From: Thermobacillus xylanilyticus
Lineage (GTDB): Bacteria; Bacillota; Bacilli; Paenibacillales; Paenibacillaceae
Direction: 5' to 3'
Length of the DNA: 53,641 bases
Assembly: GCF_907165215.1 (NCBI RefSeq)
Contig: NZ_CAJRAY010000018.1
Span: forward strand, 1 to 53,641
The notes below the pieces were generated by a model that was given only the letters and a program-made list of their open reading frames with translations, was not told the DNA's origin and did no database searches. A program made the position numbers and the translations under genes. Positions 18,532 to 25,569 of the stretch are shown here, one piece after another; position 1 is the first letter of the stretch; each line of letters opens with the position of its first letter.

Positions 18532-19160
18532 TGCGTCCTCTCTCTCCTCAATGCGATATAGATCAAGAACAGCACGATCACGACCGCGATCATTTCGACA
18601 AAGTACAGCCTGTTCTTGAGCAGGTGCAGGAACGAGAGCAGAATGAACGTCGCAACTGTTATTACCAAGATCAGCATGTTTTCATGCTTGACTTTAAAGT
18701 GTTGCAGAGAAAACGAAAACCCGTAGCCCAGCCGGTACAACAAATAACTTAACAATAAGACGGTGCATGAAGATACAGCCGAAAGAATGTAGTAACCTGT
18801 GCCGCCTGCCTGCACTTCGGCGACCGATGCAATGCCCGTGAGCTGCAAACCGTACAGGAACGCAGTCTGGACCAAAATGACCGATGCATACCCCGTTACC
18901 GCAACGATGAGCGAACCGATCAGCGAAATCCGCAGCGTATAGAAAATGAATAACGTGAACAACACCAGACCGATCATGGGTGTCCACGAACCCATATCGA
19001 TCTCATGCCATATGGCATAGTTGAGCAGTGCCATCAGAACGGAGATGGGAACGATCTGCAGATTGTACTTCAGAATATTAAATCGAAACAGCGTGAACGA
19101 AACAGCAAAAATCGACCAAGTTTCCAATGTAGAGAACGCGATAAAGAGAATTTCATTCAT
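18525..19160 (-). CDS. Polytopic sensor-like membrane protein lacking a kinase domain
   Basis: 211 aa with about seven membrane segments (roughly 3-25, 34-52, 57-75, 80-108, 120-145, 158-178, 184-205), ending just after the last one with LRRERTQW. The size and layout match the AgrC sensing domain, but the dimerisation helix and GHKL ATPase that should follow are absent. No such frame continues downstream, where agrB starts. First gene of the operon, with GGGAG before the ATG. It may bind the cyclic peptide and control the LytTR protein directly. It could instead be a helper with a kinase elsewhere; sequence identity to AgrC is inferred from topology and context only. Confidence 0.65.
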   Translation of the reverse strand: MNEILFIAFSTLETWSIFAVSFTLFRFNILKYNLQIVPISVLMALLNYAIWHEIDMGSWTPMIGLVLFTLFIFYTLRISLIGSLIVAVTGYASVILVQTAFLYGLQLTGIASVAEVQAGGTGYYILSAVSSCTVLLLSYLLYRLGYGFSFSLQHFKVKHENMLILVITVATFILLSFLHLLKNRLYFVEMIAVVIVLFLIYIALRRERTQW

Positions 19161-19273
19161 TTATCCTGTCTCCCGTTCATCGCTTGTAGTTTTTTGCAGG
19201 CCGATATGGTCAATCTTGTCGATTATCTAAACTTATTCTTCATCAATTAAAATTTTCCTCTTTTGGGAATGAG

Positions 19274-19308
19274 AAAAACGAACCCTTTGAAAAAAGGAGT
19301 CCGTTTTT
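19274..19308 (-). terminator. Terminator after the FrnE-like gene
   Basis: Stem AAAAACGAACCCTTT against AAAGGAGTCCGTTTTT with a GAAA loop, one mismatch and one bulge, flanked by A- and T-runs. It separates the redox operon from the agr-like operon. The AT-rich region 19161-19270 between them must hold the agr-like promoter, but no single clear box stands out. Confidence 0.75.
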
Positions 19309-19329
19309 GCTTTACTGTCCATATGGTTT

Positions 19330-20037
19330 TTATTTATCCGGCTTGCAGGTGCCGTCTTCGCAGACTTCGCCGGATGCGTCGGATTCGGTCATGATGAGCG
19401 GATGCTCGTCTTGCCAGGCCTGCTGCAGGACGTCGAGAAACACGCTGTCCGGCTGCGCACCCGAAACGCCGTACTTCCGGTTGATAACGAAGAACGGCAC
19501 GCCCCGCGCGCCGAGACGGCTTGCTTCGATTCCGTCCGCCTCCACTTCGTCGGCGTGAGCGCCGGATTTCAGCATCTCCTCCGCCGCTTTGCGGTCCAAT
19601 CCGGCCTGCTCCGCGATGTCGGCAAGCGTCCTGTGATCGGCCACGTTGCGGCCGCTGGTGAAGTACGCTTCGAACAGCCGCTCGATCACGTCCTGCTCTT
19701 TGCCGTGCCGTCCCGCGAACTTGATCAGCCGGTGCGCATCGAGCGTGTTCGACGGAATGACAACGCCGAAGCGGAAGTCGATCCCGACTTCCCGGCCCTG
19801 CTCCGCCACCCGCTGGTTCATCTGGACAGCCTGTTCGCGGCTGATGCCGAACTTGGCGGCCAGCACATCATACAGATCCCGTTCGGGCTCTCTGGCCGCA
19901 TGCGGATCGAGCTGAAAACTGCGGTACTCCACCGTCACGTCATCCTTGTGTTCGAACCGGCTGAGCCCTTCCTCGAAACGGTGTTTCCCGATGTAGCAGA
20001 AAGGACAGGCCACATCCGACCAGATTTCGACTTTCAT
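19330..20037 (-). CDS. FrnE-like DsbA-family oxidoreductase
   Basis: 235 aa. The N-terminal thioredoxin motif C11-P-F-C14 (DVACPFCYIGKHR) and the helical insert typical of the FrnE branch are present, with the cis-Pro loop ARGVPFFV near 185. There is no signal peptide, so it is cytosolic. It likely acts as a thiol isomerase/oxidoreductase in stress. The tail carries an extra Cys pair (EVCEDGTCKPDK) that could be redox-active or bind metal, as reported for FrnE-type proteins with CxxC-like extensions; that point is inference. It follows the quinone reductase gene by 24 bases, so the two are cotranscribed. Confidence 0.88.
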   Translation of the reverse strand: MKVEIWSDVACPFCYIGKHRFEEGLSRFEHKDDVTVEYRSFQLDPHAAREPERDLYDVLAAKFGISREQAVQMNQRVAEQGREVGIDFRFGVVIPSNTLDAHRLIKFAGRHGKEQDVIERLFEAYFTSGRNVADHRTLADIAEQAGLDRKAAEEMLKSGAHADEVEADGIEASRLGARGVPFFVINRKYGVSGAQPDSVFLDVLQQAWQDEHPLIMTESDASGEVCEDGTCKPDK

Positions 20038-20061
20038 CGCTCCGCTCCTTTCCCGGGCCGC

Positions 20062-20925
20062 TCAGGCAAGCGCCCGCTTCACGACCGTTTCAAGCGGCGT
20101 CGTCTCCCCGATGAGCCGGGTCAGATCATCCGAGGTTTGCGCGAATTCGCCCTCGTCCAGCTGCGCGTAGAGCGCCGCGAACATGGCCGCGGCAGGTTCG
20201 GGCATGCCCCAACCCGCGAGAATCTTCGCGTATTCGGCGGCCGTCGCCGGTTTCAGCACCACCGGCTTGCCGGAGACGTCCGACAGAATCTGCGCCAGCT
20301 CTTTCATCGTCCACAGCTTCGGCGCCGTAATTTCGTAGATCCGGTTCTCGTGGCCGTCCGACATCAGTACGGCTGCCGCCGCCTTCGCCATGTCGGCCCG
20401 CGATGCCGTGTTCAGGCCGGCCGTCGCGATCGGCGTCACGAGGGCGCCGCTTTCCACGGCCTGGCGGAGCGATTCGTTCACGAACACTTCGGTGTAGAAC
20501 GTGTTGCGCAGGAACGTGTACGGAATGCCCGACAGGCGGATCATGTTCTCGGTCGTCCGGTGCAGCAGGCTCAGCGCGAGGGGACTCTCCTGGGCCCGGA
20601 AAATGCTCGTGTACGCGATATGCGTGATGCCGGACATCTTCGCCGCCCTTGTGACCGTCGCGTGCTGCAGCGCCCGCAGCGTCTCGTCGCTTGCCTCGGA
20701 GCTCGAGACGAACAGCAGCTTGCCGCCGCCTTCAAAGGCCTTCAGGAGCGACGCCAGATCGTTGTAGTCGCCGTGCCGGACTTCGACGCCCTTCTCCGCC
20801 AGCCATGCCGCCTTCTCCACATTGCGCGCGACCGCTATCAGCCGGTCCGCCGGCACTTTCTCCAGCAGCGTCTCCGCCGCGATCCGGCCCAATTGCCCCG
20901 TTACGCCGGTTACGATAATGCGCAT
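20062..20925 (-). CDS. NAD(P)H quinone oxidoreductase, QorB/NmrA-like SDR
   Basis: 287 aa. The atypical-SDR nucleotide motif VTGVTGQLG (5-13) is followed by VARNVEKAAWLAEKGVEVRHGDY, the NADPH-selective Arg/adenine loop. KLLFVSSSE, IAYTSIF and LRNTFYTE match the E. coli QorB (YtfG) pattern closely. It would reduce quinones with NADPH. It has its own TATAAT promoter and a GGAGG site, and is the first gene of a pair with the FrnE-like gene. The upstream ECF-linked genes azoR and CMD point the same way, so this is probably part of a redox-stress regulon. Confidence 0.88.
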   Translation of the reverse strand: MRIIVTGVTGQLGRIAAETLLEKVPADRLIAVARNVEKAAWLAEKGVEVRHGDYNDLASLLKAFEGGGKLLFVSSSEASDETLRALQHATVTRAAKMSGITHIAYTSIFRAQESPLALSLLHRTTENMIRLSGIPYTFLRNTFYTEVFVNESLRQAVESGALVTPIATAGLNTASRADMAKAAAAVLMSDGHENRIYEITAPKLWTMKELAQILSDVSGKPVVLKPATAAEYAKILAGWGMPEPAAAMFAALYAQLDEGEFAQTSDDLTRLIGETTPLETVVKRALA

Positions 20926-20973
20926 CGTTCACTCCGCCTCCTTGTGTACTATGTATTAAGTTCTACTAACTTT

Positions 20974-21003
20974 ATTATAGTGACTTGACATATTGAAATG
21001 CAA
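20974..21003 (-). promoter_or_regulatory. Sigma-A promoter of the QorB-FrnE operon
   Basis: Minus strand: TTGCAT, 18 bases, TATAAT (20979-20974), about 50 bases before the start. Downstream of the -10, TAGTAGAACTTAATACATAGTA contains two TAGTA elements 17 bases apart, a possible HxlR/MarR-type operator; no such regulator gene is in the window. Confidence 0.7.
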
Positions 21004-21091
21004 ATGGCCTGCGGCGGGACTGCAGCGTGATGCTTACGTTGCAGCCAACCACAGGCCAGATAAATGTGATGCTGTTGCGTGAAGCGCCGGG

Positions 21092-21345
21092 CTGTAGCGT
21101 GGCATGCACGTTACAGCCGCTCCGGCGAGGTGCCTCGCAGCGCTGTAGCGTGGTATGCACGCTACGGCCGTTCCGGCGAGGCTTCACACGGCGCTGTAGC
21201 GTGGCGTGGTATGCACGTTACAGCCGTTCCGGCGAGGTGCCTCGCAGCGCTCTAGCGTGGTATGCACGCTACGGCCGTTCCGGCGAGGCTTCACGCGGCG
21301 CTGTAGCGTGGCATGCACGCTACAGCCGCTCCGGCGAGGCTCCGT
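21092..21345. repeat. Palindrome array 1: five 51-bp units
   Basis: Units start at 21092, 21143, 21194, 21250 and 21301 (steps 51, 51, 56, 51). Each begins with the palindrome CTGTAGCGTG-N4/5-CACGCTACAG (variants) followed by GCCG-Y-TCCGGCGAGG. The tails alternate: units 1 and 3 end TGCCTCGCAGCG, units 2 and 4 end CTTCAC-R-CGGCG, so the higher-order unit is two palindromes. Unit 3 has a 5-bp insertion. A decayed copy (CTGCAGCGTGATGCTTACGTTGCAG-like) lies at 21020-21045. It fills the gap between the azoR stop and the QorB promoter. No coding potential. Confidence 0.92.
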
Positions 21346-21351
21346 ACCGAT

Positions 21352-21984
21352 TCAGAAACTCAGCGCGATCTCCCGCGCGCGGCGGAGCGCCTCCTCCCGG
21401 ATGGCCGCCGCCCGTTCGGGAACGGCTCTCATCCCCTCCACATAGAGGCACTCCACGTCGGTGATGCCGACGAACTCCATGATGACCCGCAGATGGCGGT
21501 GCCCCATCTCGAGCCGTTCGTCCGGCGAGCCCGGAGACAGGAAGCTGCCGCTCGCCTGGATGTGCAGCGCCTTTCGGCCCGCCAGCAGCCCGACCCGGCC
21601 GACGTCCGGGATGTACCGGAACGTCTTGCCCGCGATGACGAAGGCATCGATGTACCGCTTCAATGCCGGCGGGTACGAGTAGTTCCAGATCGGCGTGACG
21701 AACACATACTTGTCCGCGGCGGCGAACTGATCCGCCAGTTCGTTGATGCGCGCAATCTTCGACTGTTCCGCCGCGGTCAATTCTCCGAAAGCGATGCCCG
21801 AGCCGAGCTTCTCCCAGCCGGCGAAGACGTCGGCGTCGAGCTCCATCGCGTACAGATCGAGCCGGATGATCTCGTCGTTCGGCTTCGCGTCCCGGTACGC
21901 CTCAAGGAACGCTTCCCCCGCCGCCATGCTGCAGGAAACGTCGGGACCGAACGGATGAGCCGTAATGTACAGCAAGGTAGCCAT
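21352..21984 (-). CDS. azoR: FMN-dependent NADH azoreductase
   Basis: 210 aa, flavodoxin-like fold. The FMN phosphate loop is at the N-terminus (YITAHPFGPDVSCSMAAGEAFLEAY), PIWNYSYPPALKRYIDAF (about 95-112) is the azoreductase signature, and IQASGSFLSPG holds the flavin isoalloxazine loop. It uses NADH for two-electron reduction of quinones and azo compounds, giving protection against thiol-depleting electrophiles. I took the ATG at 21984 (GAGGGGA upstream); the open frame runs further but has no start signal. It follows the CMD gene by 25 bases, so it lies in the ECF41-type transcription unit. Confidence 0.9.
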   Translation of the reverse strand: MATLLYITAHPFGPDVSCSMAAGEAFLEAYRDAKPNDEIIRLDLYAMELDADVFAGWEKLGSGIAFGELTAAEQSKIARINELADQFAAADKYVFVTPIWNYSYPPALKRYIDAFVIAGKTFRYIPDVGRVGLLAGRKALHIQASGSFLSPGSPDERLEMGHRHLRVIMEFVGITDVECLYVEGMRAVPERAAAIREEALRRAREIALSF

Positions 21985-22009
21985 ATTCCGTCCCCTCACC
22001 GCCGTATCG

Positions 22010-22480
22010 TCAATTGGCGGCAGCGACCTGCCGGGTCGCGACATTGAGCCGGTTGTATAAATTCGCCGTCGCGATGCCGGCGATGAGCGTCGCCAGCGCC
22101 TGACCGGCGTAATGGCGCTCGGCCTCCCGGTAAATCTCATCCGGCACCGGGTCCGGCCGGTCGGCGATGCGGGCCATCACCTCGCCGAGCGCGAGGGCCG
22201 CCCGCTCCGCTTCGGTGAATCGGGCGGAATCCCGCCAGCCCGCGACGGCCATCACCCGCTCCGGCGTCACGCCCGCCTGCTGCGCGTTGCGCGAGTGCAA
22301 TTCCACGCAGACGCTGTCGCCGTTGATCTGGCTCACCCGCAGGTAGACAAGGAAAAGCGTCCCCTTCGGGATGCCGGACTGTTCGGCGGAAGCGAACAGC
22401 GCGCGGCCGAGCGCCTGCAGCGGATCGGCCAGATCGGGCACGAGCGCCACGGGACTTGCCATGCGAGGTTTGAGCGACAT
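22010..22480 (-). CDS. Carboxymuconolactone decarboxylase-family (AhpD-like) protein
   Basis: 156 aa. The core YLRVSQINGDSVCVELHSRNAQQAG is the AhpD-like motif, normally with C-x-x-C before the H. Here the first Cys is replaced by Asp55 while Cys58 and His62 remain. Proteins of this family act as alkylhydroperoxidase-type thiol enzymes; loss of one Cys means disulfide cycling would need a partner thiol. The ATG at 22480 has AAGGAG ten bases before it. It is divergent from the ECF sigma gene and carries the same promoter signature, the arrangement known for ECF41 targets. Confidence 0.88.
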   Translation of the reverse strand: MSLKPRMASPVALVPDLADPLQALGRALFASAEQSGIPKGTLFLVYLRVSQINGDSVCVELHSRNAQQAGVTPERVMAVAGWRDSARFTEAERAALALGEVMARIADRPDPVPDEIYREAERHYAGQALATLIAGIATANLYNRLNVATRQVAAAN

Positions 22481-22541
22481 GTTCAATCCACTCCTTGATC
22501 TTCCGGAATATGCGGACCCTCATCGAGCCCTGCACGAAGAT

Positions 22542-22569
22542 GACGGAGCGGTCGGGGCGGAATGTGACA
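22542..22569 (-). promoter_or_regulatory. ECF41-type promoter of the CMD-azoR unit
   Basis: Minus strand: TGTCACA (22569-22563), 17 bases, CGTC (22545-22542). The ECF41 consensus is TGTCACA-N16-CGTC, so the spacer is one base long. It points to the CMD gene, 62 bases away. Confidence 0.65.
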
Positions 22570-22580
22570 AACCGGAGATC

Positions 22581-22607
22581 TGTCACATTGGCGGGTTCTT
22601 TTTCGTC
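22581..22607 (+). promoter_or_regulatory. ECF41-type promoter of the sigma factor gene
   Basis: TGTCACA (22581-22587), exactly 16 bases, CGTC (22604-22607): a full match to the known ECF41 target motif. It drives the sigma gene itself, with GGAGGG at 22617. Its -35 faces the -35 of the divergent promoter with 11 bases between them. Confidence 0.85.
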
Positions 22608-22633
22608 AGTCATAATGGAGGGAGTATCACTTC

Positions 22634-23572
22634 ATGCGGGAAGGAATGTACATGATCGCACAAGAACGGCTTGCGGAACAATTCGAGGCGCACCGTCAGC
22701 ATCTGCTCCATGCGGCGTATCGCATGCTCGGATCGCTGAGCGAGGCGGAGGATGCGGTGCAGGAAGGGTGGCTCAGGCTCTGCCGCGCGGACACCGAAGC
22801 GATCGAAAATCTGGGCGGCTGGCTCACCCGGGTCGTGTCCCGGGTCTGCCTGGATATGCTGCGTTCGCGGAAAAGCCGGCGCGAAGAGCCGCTGGATACG
22901 CACCCGGCGGGAACGTATCCCCTGACCGAAGACGGCGGCGGTCCCGATCCCGAGCGGGAGGCGCTGATGGCCGAATCGGTCGGCGTCGCGCTGCTCGTCG
23001 TGCTGGATAGGCTCAAGCCCGCGGAGCGCGTCACGTTCGTGCTGCACGATATTTTCGGCATGCCGTTCGCCGAGATCGCGCAGGTCGCAGGCAAGTCGGA
23101 AGCCGCCGTCCGGCAGCTCGCCAGCCGGGCCCGCCGCCGGGTGACCGGCACGACTCCGCGGGATTCGGCCGACCTGGCCGGCATGCGCCGGCTCATCGAC
23201 GCGTTCATCGCCGCGGCGCGCGCAGGCGACTTCGATGCGCTGATCGCCATGCTCGATCCCGACGTCGCGCTGCGCGACGACAGCGGCGGCTCAAGCGCCG
23301 CCGGCGGCGCGCGGATCACGCGCGGCGCGGAAGCGCTCGCCCGCCGCGTCTGCGGCCGCGCGCTGGCCGCCCAGACCGCCGTCGTGGACGGCGTCATCGG
23401 CGCCGTCGCCGCGCCGCTGGGGCGCCTGGCCTACGCGCTCAAGTTCGACATCCGCGGCGGTAAGATCGCCGCCGTCGAGCGGATCGCGGACCCGGCGCGG
23501 CTCGCGGCGCTCGACCTTCACGTGCCGTTCGTCCAGGCGCCATCACGCTACTCCGCGATCTCCCGAAGATAG
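22634..23572 (+). CDS. ECF41-like RNA polymerase sigma factor with fused C-terminal domain
   Basis: 312 aa. Sigma region 2 is about 15-85 (LLHAAYRMLGSLSEAEDAVQEGWLRL; WLTRVVSRVCLDMLRSRKSRREE) and region 4 about 120-175 (VTFVLHDIFGMPFAEIAQVAGKSEAAVRQLASRARRRV). A SnoaL-like extension of about 130 residues follows (MRRLIDAFIAAARAGDFDALIAMLDPDVALRDD), the regulatory domain of ECF41 that replaces an anti-sigma factor. The family's DGGGK motif seems altered here (DDSGGSS). ATG at 22634 is 11 bases after GGAGGG; an internal ATG at 22652 after GGAAGGA is possible. It is autoregulated by the promoter listed. Its 3' end overlaps the convergent response regulator by 25 bases. Confidence 0.92.
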   Translation: MREGMYMIAQERLAEQFEAHRQHLLHAAYRMLGSLSEAEDAVQEGWLRLCRADTEAIENLGGWLTRVVSRVCLDMLRSRKSRREEPLDTHPAGTYPLTEDGGGPDPEREALMAESVGVALLVVLDRLKPAERVTFVLHDIFGMPFAEIAQVAGKSEAAVRQLASRARRRVTGTTPRDSADLAGMRRLIDAFIAAARAGDFDALIAMLDPDVALRDDSGGSSAAGGARITRGAEALARRVCGRALAAQTAVVDGVIGAVAAPLGRLAYALKFDIRGGKIAAVERIADPARLAALDLHVPFVQAPSRYSAISRR

Positions 23573-24210
23573 AAGATCGCGATCTGCGTCCGGTCGCGCA
23601 GCCCCAGCTTGCCGAGAATTTCGGTGATGTAATTCTTCACCGTGCCTTCGCTCAAGAAAAGCGCCTGCGCGATCTCGCGGTTCGACAGCCCGTCGGCGAT
23701 CTTGCGGACGATCCGCTGCTCGGCGTCGGTCAGGCCGAAGTCGGCCAGCCGCTTCCGCCCGGACGGCGCGGCGGCTGCGGCTCCGCCGGCGTGCAGCATG
23801 CCGGCCAGCTTCCGCGCGACATCCGGATGCATCAGCGCATGGCCGGCATGCACCGCGCGGATGCCTTCCGCGATTGTGTCCGGCGGGACGTTCTTGAGCA
23901 GGTACCCGCCGGCGCCGTATTTGAGCGCCTTCACGATGTATTCGTCATCGTCGAACGTCGTCAGGATGAGCACCTTGACGTCCGGCGCCGCCTCGCGGAT
24001 GAGGCGCGTTCCCTCCACCCCGTCGCATACCGGCATGCGGACATCCATCAGGACGACGTCGACCTCCCCCGGATGCTCCCGCACGAACCCGACCGCCTCC
24101 TGCCCGTCGGCGCAGACGCCCGCCACTTCGATATCCGGCATCGTGCCCAGTATCAGCCGCAGACTCTCCCGAATGAACGGATCGTCATCCGCCACCAGCG
24201 TCCGAATCAT
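23548..24210 (-). CDS. NarL/LuxR-type response regulator
   Basis: 220 aa. The receiver has D8-D9-D10, phospho-acceptor D56 in LMDVRMP, Thr in ILTTFDD and Lys in YLLKNVP. The LuxR helix-turn-helix at the C-terminus is LTDAEQRIVRKIADGLSNREIAQALFLSEGTVKNYITEIL. It is the partner of the HisKA_3 kinase 46 bases upstream. The neighbouring divergent ABC exporter is its likely target, as in LiaR/DesR-like systems of bacilli. The end overlaps the convergent sigma gene. Confidence 0.93.
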   Translation of the reverse strand: MIRTLVADDDPFIRESLRLILGTMPDIEVAGVCADGQEAVGFVREHPGEVDVVLMDVRMPVCDGVEGTRLIREAAPDVKVLILTTFDDDEYIVKALKYGAGGYLLKNVPPDTIAEGIRAVHAGHALMHPDVARKLAGMLHAGGAAAAAPSGRKRLADFGLTDAEQRIVRKIADGLSNREIAQALFLSEGTVKNYITEILGKLGLRDRTQIAIFYLREIAE

Positions 24211-24256
24211 CTGTGTGTACCTCCGAAGTTTTACGTTCTGATCGCGCCGTGATCCG

Positions 24257-25390
24257 CTACCGCCGCGGCAAAATCGTGCGCACGGCGAACCGTTCGCCGG
24301 CGATCACCTCAAGCCGGCCGCCGGCGAGCCGCGTCCGCTCCTCCATGCCGAGCAGCCCCAGCCCCTTGCGCAGCTCCCCGCCTTCCGGCACGGCGCCGTT
24401 GTTGCTGACCGTCATCCGCAGCTCCTCCGGCGCGTATTCGAGCTCGACGGTCACCTCCGTGGCCTCGCCGTGGCGCAGCGCGTTCGTCACCGCCTCCTGC
24501 GCGTTGCGGTACAGCACGATCGCGTCGCTCGGATAGAGCGGATAAGACGCGCCGACCGCCCGGAACCGGACGGCGGCGCCGCTCGTTCCGGCCAGCTCCC
24601 CGATCAGCGTCTCCAGCGAATATTCGCCGCGGGCCGCTTCCGCCGGCTTCAGCCGCCGGACGGTCGACCGTAGCGCGTCCATCGCGCCCGCGAGCTGATC
24701 GCGGACTTCCCTGACCAGGTTCATCGCTTCGCCGCGGCCGCCGTCGATGCGGATCGCCGCTTCGAGCATCATTTTCAGCCGGATGAGGCGGTGGCCCAGT
24801 TCATCGTGCAGATCGTGGGCGATGCGGTTCCGCTCTTCGAGCTGCGCGAGCTCCTGCACCTTCGATGCGTAATCCAGCGCCGTGCGGCGGGCTTCCTCCA
24901 GCTCGCGATTCCGCGTCTGCAGCTGAATGTACAGCGCCTCGATCTCCCCCCGGTCGACCGCCGTCTTCCGGATATGCATCAGGAGCAGCACAATAGCGGC
25001 ATAAGTCAGATTGGCCGCCGTAAGCAGCTCGACCGTAAAACGCGTCCAGGCCGCCGCGTTCATCGCGATCCCCGCGAGCGTCGCCCGCTGAAGGAAATCG
25101 TCCGAACGTTCCGGCGGGGTGTACAGCGCCGCGGTGACGGCCAGCGGCAGCAGCCCGCCGTATTGCCAGCCATACGCCGCAAGCGCCGCCGTCTCCAGCA
25201 GGAACGGCAGCGGAAACGCGCGGAAGCCTTCGCGGTTTTCGAACCGGTCGCGCAGTCTCATCACCAGCAGCAGGACAAGCAGCAGCATGACATACAGCGC
25301 CTCGTCCGTCACGCGATCCGACATCAGGATGGAAGCGACGCCCGCAACGACGACCGTCAGATAACGAAGCATGAGATAGGCTGCGTTCAA
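24257..25390 (-). CDS. NarL-family sensor histidine kinase (HisKA_3)
   Basis: 377 aa. Four to five N-terminal membrane segments (about 5-150) have little extracellular loop, which suggests membrane-stress sensing. A coiled coil (IEALYIQLQTRNRELEEARRTALDY) leads to the HisKA_3 motif RIAHDLHDELGHRLIRLK and an HATPase_c domain (NAQEAVTNALRHGEAT; GLGLLGMEERTRLAGG). The start is TTG 25390 with GAAAGGT nine bases before; ATG at 25372 is the alternative. A TATAAT box is at 25423-25428 on this strand. It is divergent from the exporter genes. Confidence 0.9.
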   Translation of the reverse strand: MNAAYLMLRYLTVVVAGVASILMSDRVTDEALYVMLLLVLLLVMRLRDRFENREGFRAFPLPFLLETAALAAYGWQYGGLLPLAVTAALYTPPERSDDFLQRATLAGIAMNAAAWTRFTVELLTAANLTYAAIVLLLMHIRKTAVDRGEIEALYIQLQTRNRELEEARRTALDYASKVQELAQLEERNRIAHDLHDELGHRLIRLKMMLEAAIRIDGGRGEAMNLVREVRDQLAGAMDALRSTVRRLKPAEAARGEYSLETLIGELAGTSGAAVRFRAVGASYPLYPSDAIVLYRNAQEAVTNALRHGEATEVTVELEYAPEELRMTVSNNGAVPEGGELRKGLGLLGMEERTRLAGGRLEVIAGERFAVRTILPRR

Positions 25391-25422
25391 GGATACCGTA
25401 CCTTTCCCGTCTCGTTGCTCCC

Positions 25423-25428
25423 ATTATA
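25423..25428 (-). promoter_or_regulatory. -10 box of the NarL-type two-component operon
   Basis: TATAAT on the minus strand 33 bases upstream of the TTG start, preceded by TGC (extended -10 like). No good -35 box is visible, so activation is possible. Confidence 0.5.
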
Positions 25429-25569
25429 GCACGAGTCGGCGCGGGTGACGGCGCGCACCATCAAAGGTGACTTTCGTCATCCCCGCTTCATGACTTCATC
25501 CACCTGACCGGACGCCTCCGATTGCGCTACGCTGGAGTCAAACAGAACCGCATGCAGGGAGGAAACACG

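Noticed and set aside
18525..19160. Full AgrC kinase with a programmed frameshift into a GHKL domain
   Set aside because: The bases after the stop are the agrB gene in an overlapping frame; no GHKL motifs (N-box, G-box) occur in any frame before 17998.
21092..21345. CRISPR array
   Set aside because: Repeats are contiguous, palindromic along most of their length and have no unique spacers; no cas genes are near. The same holds for the arrays at 32.0 and 39.2 kb.
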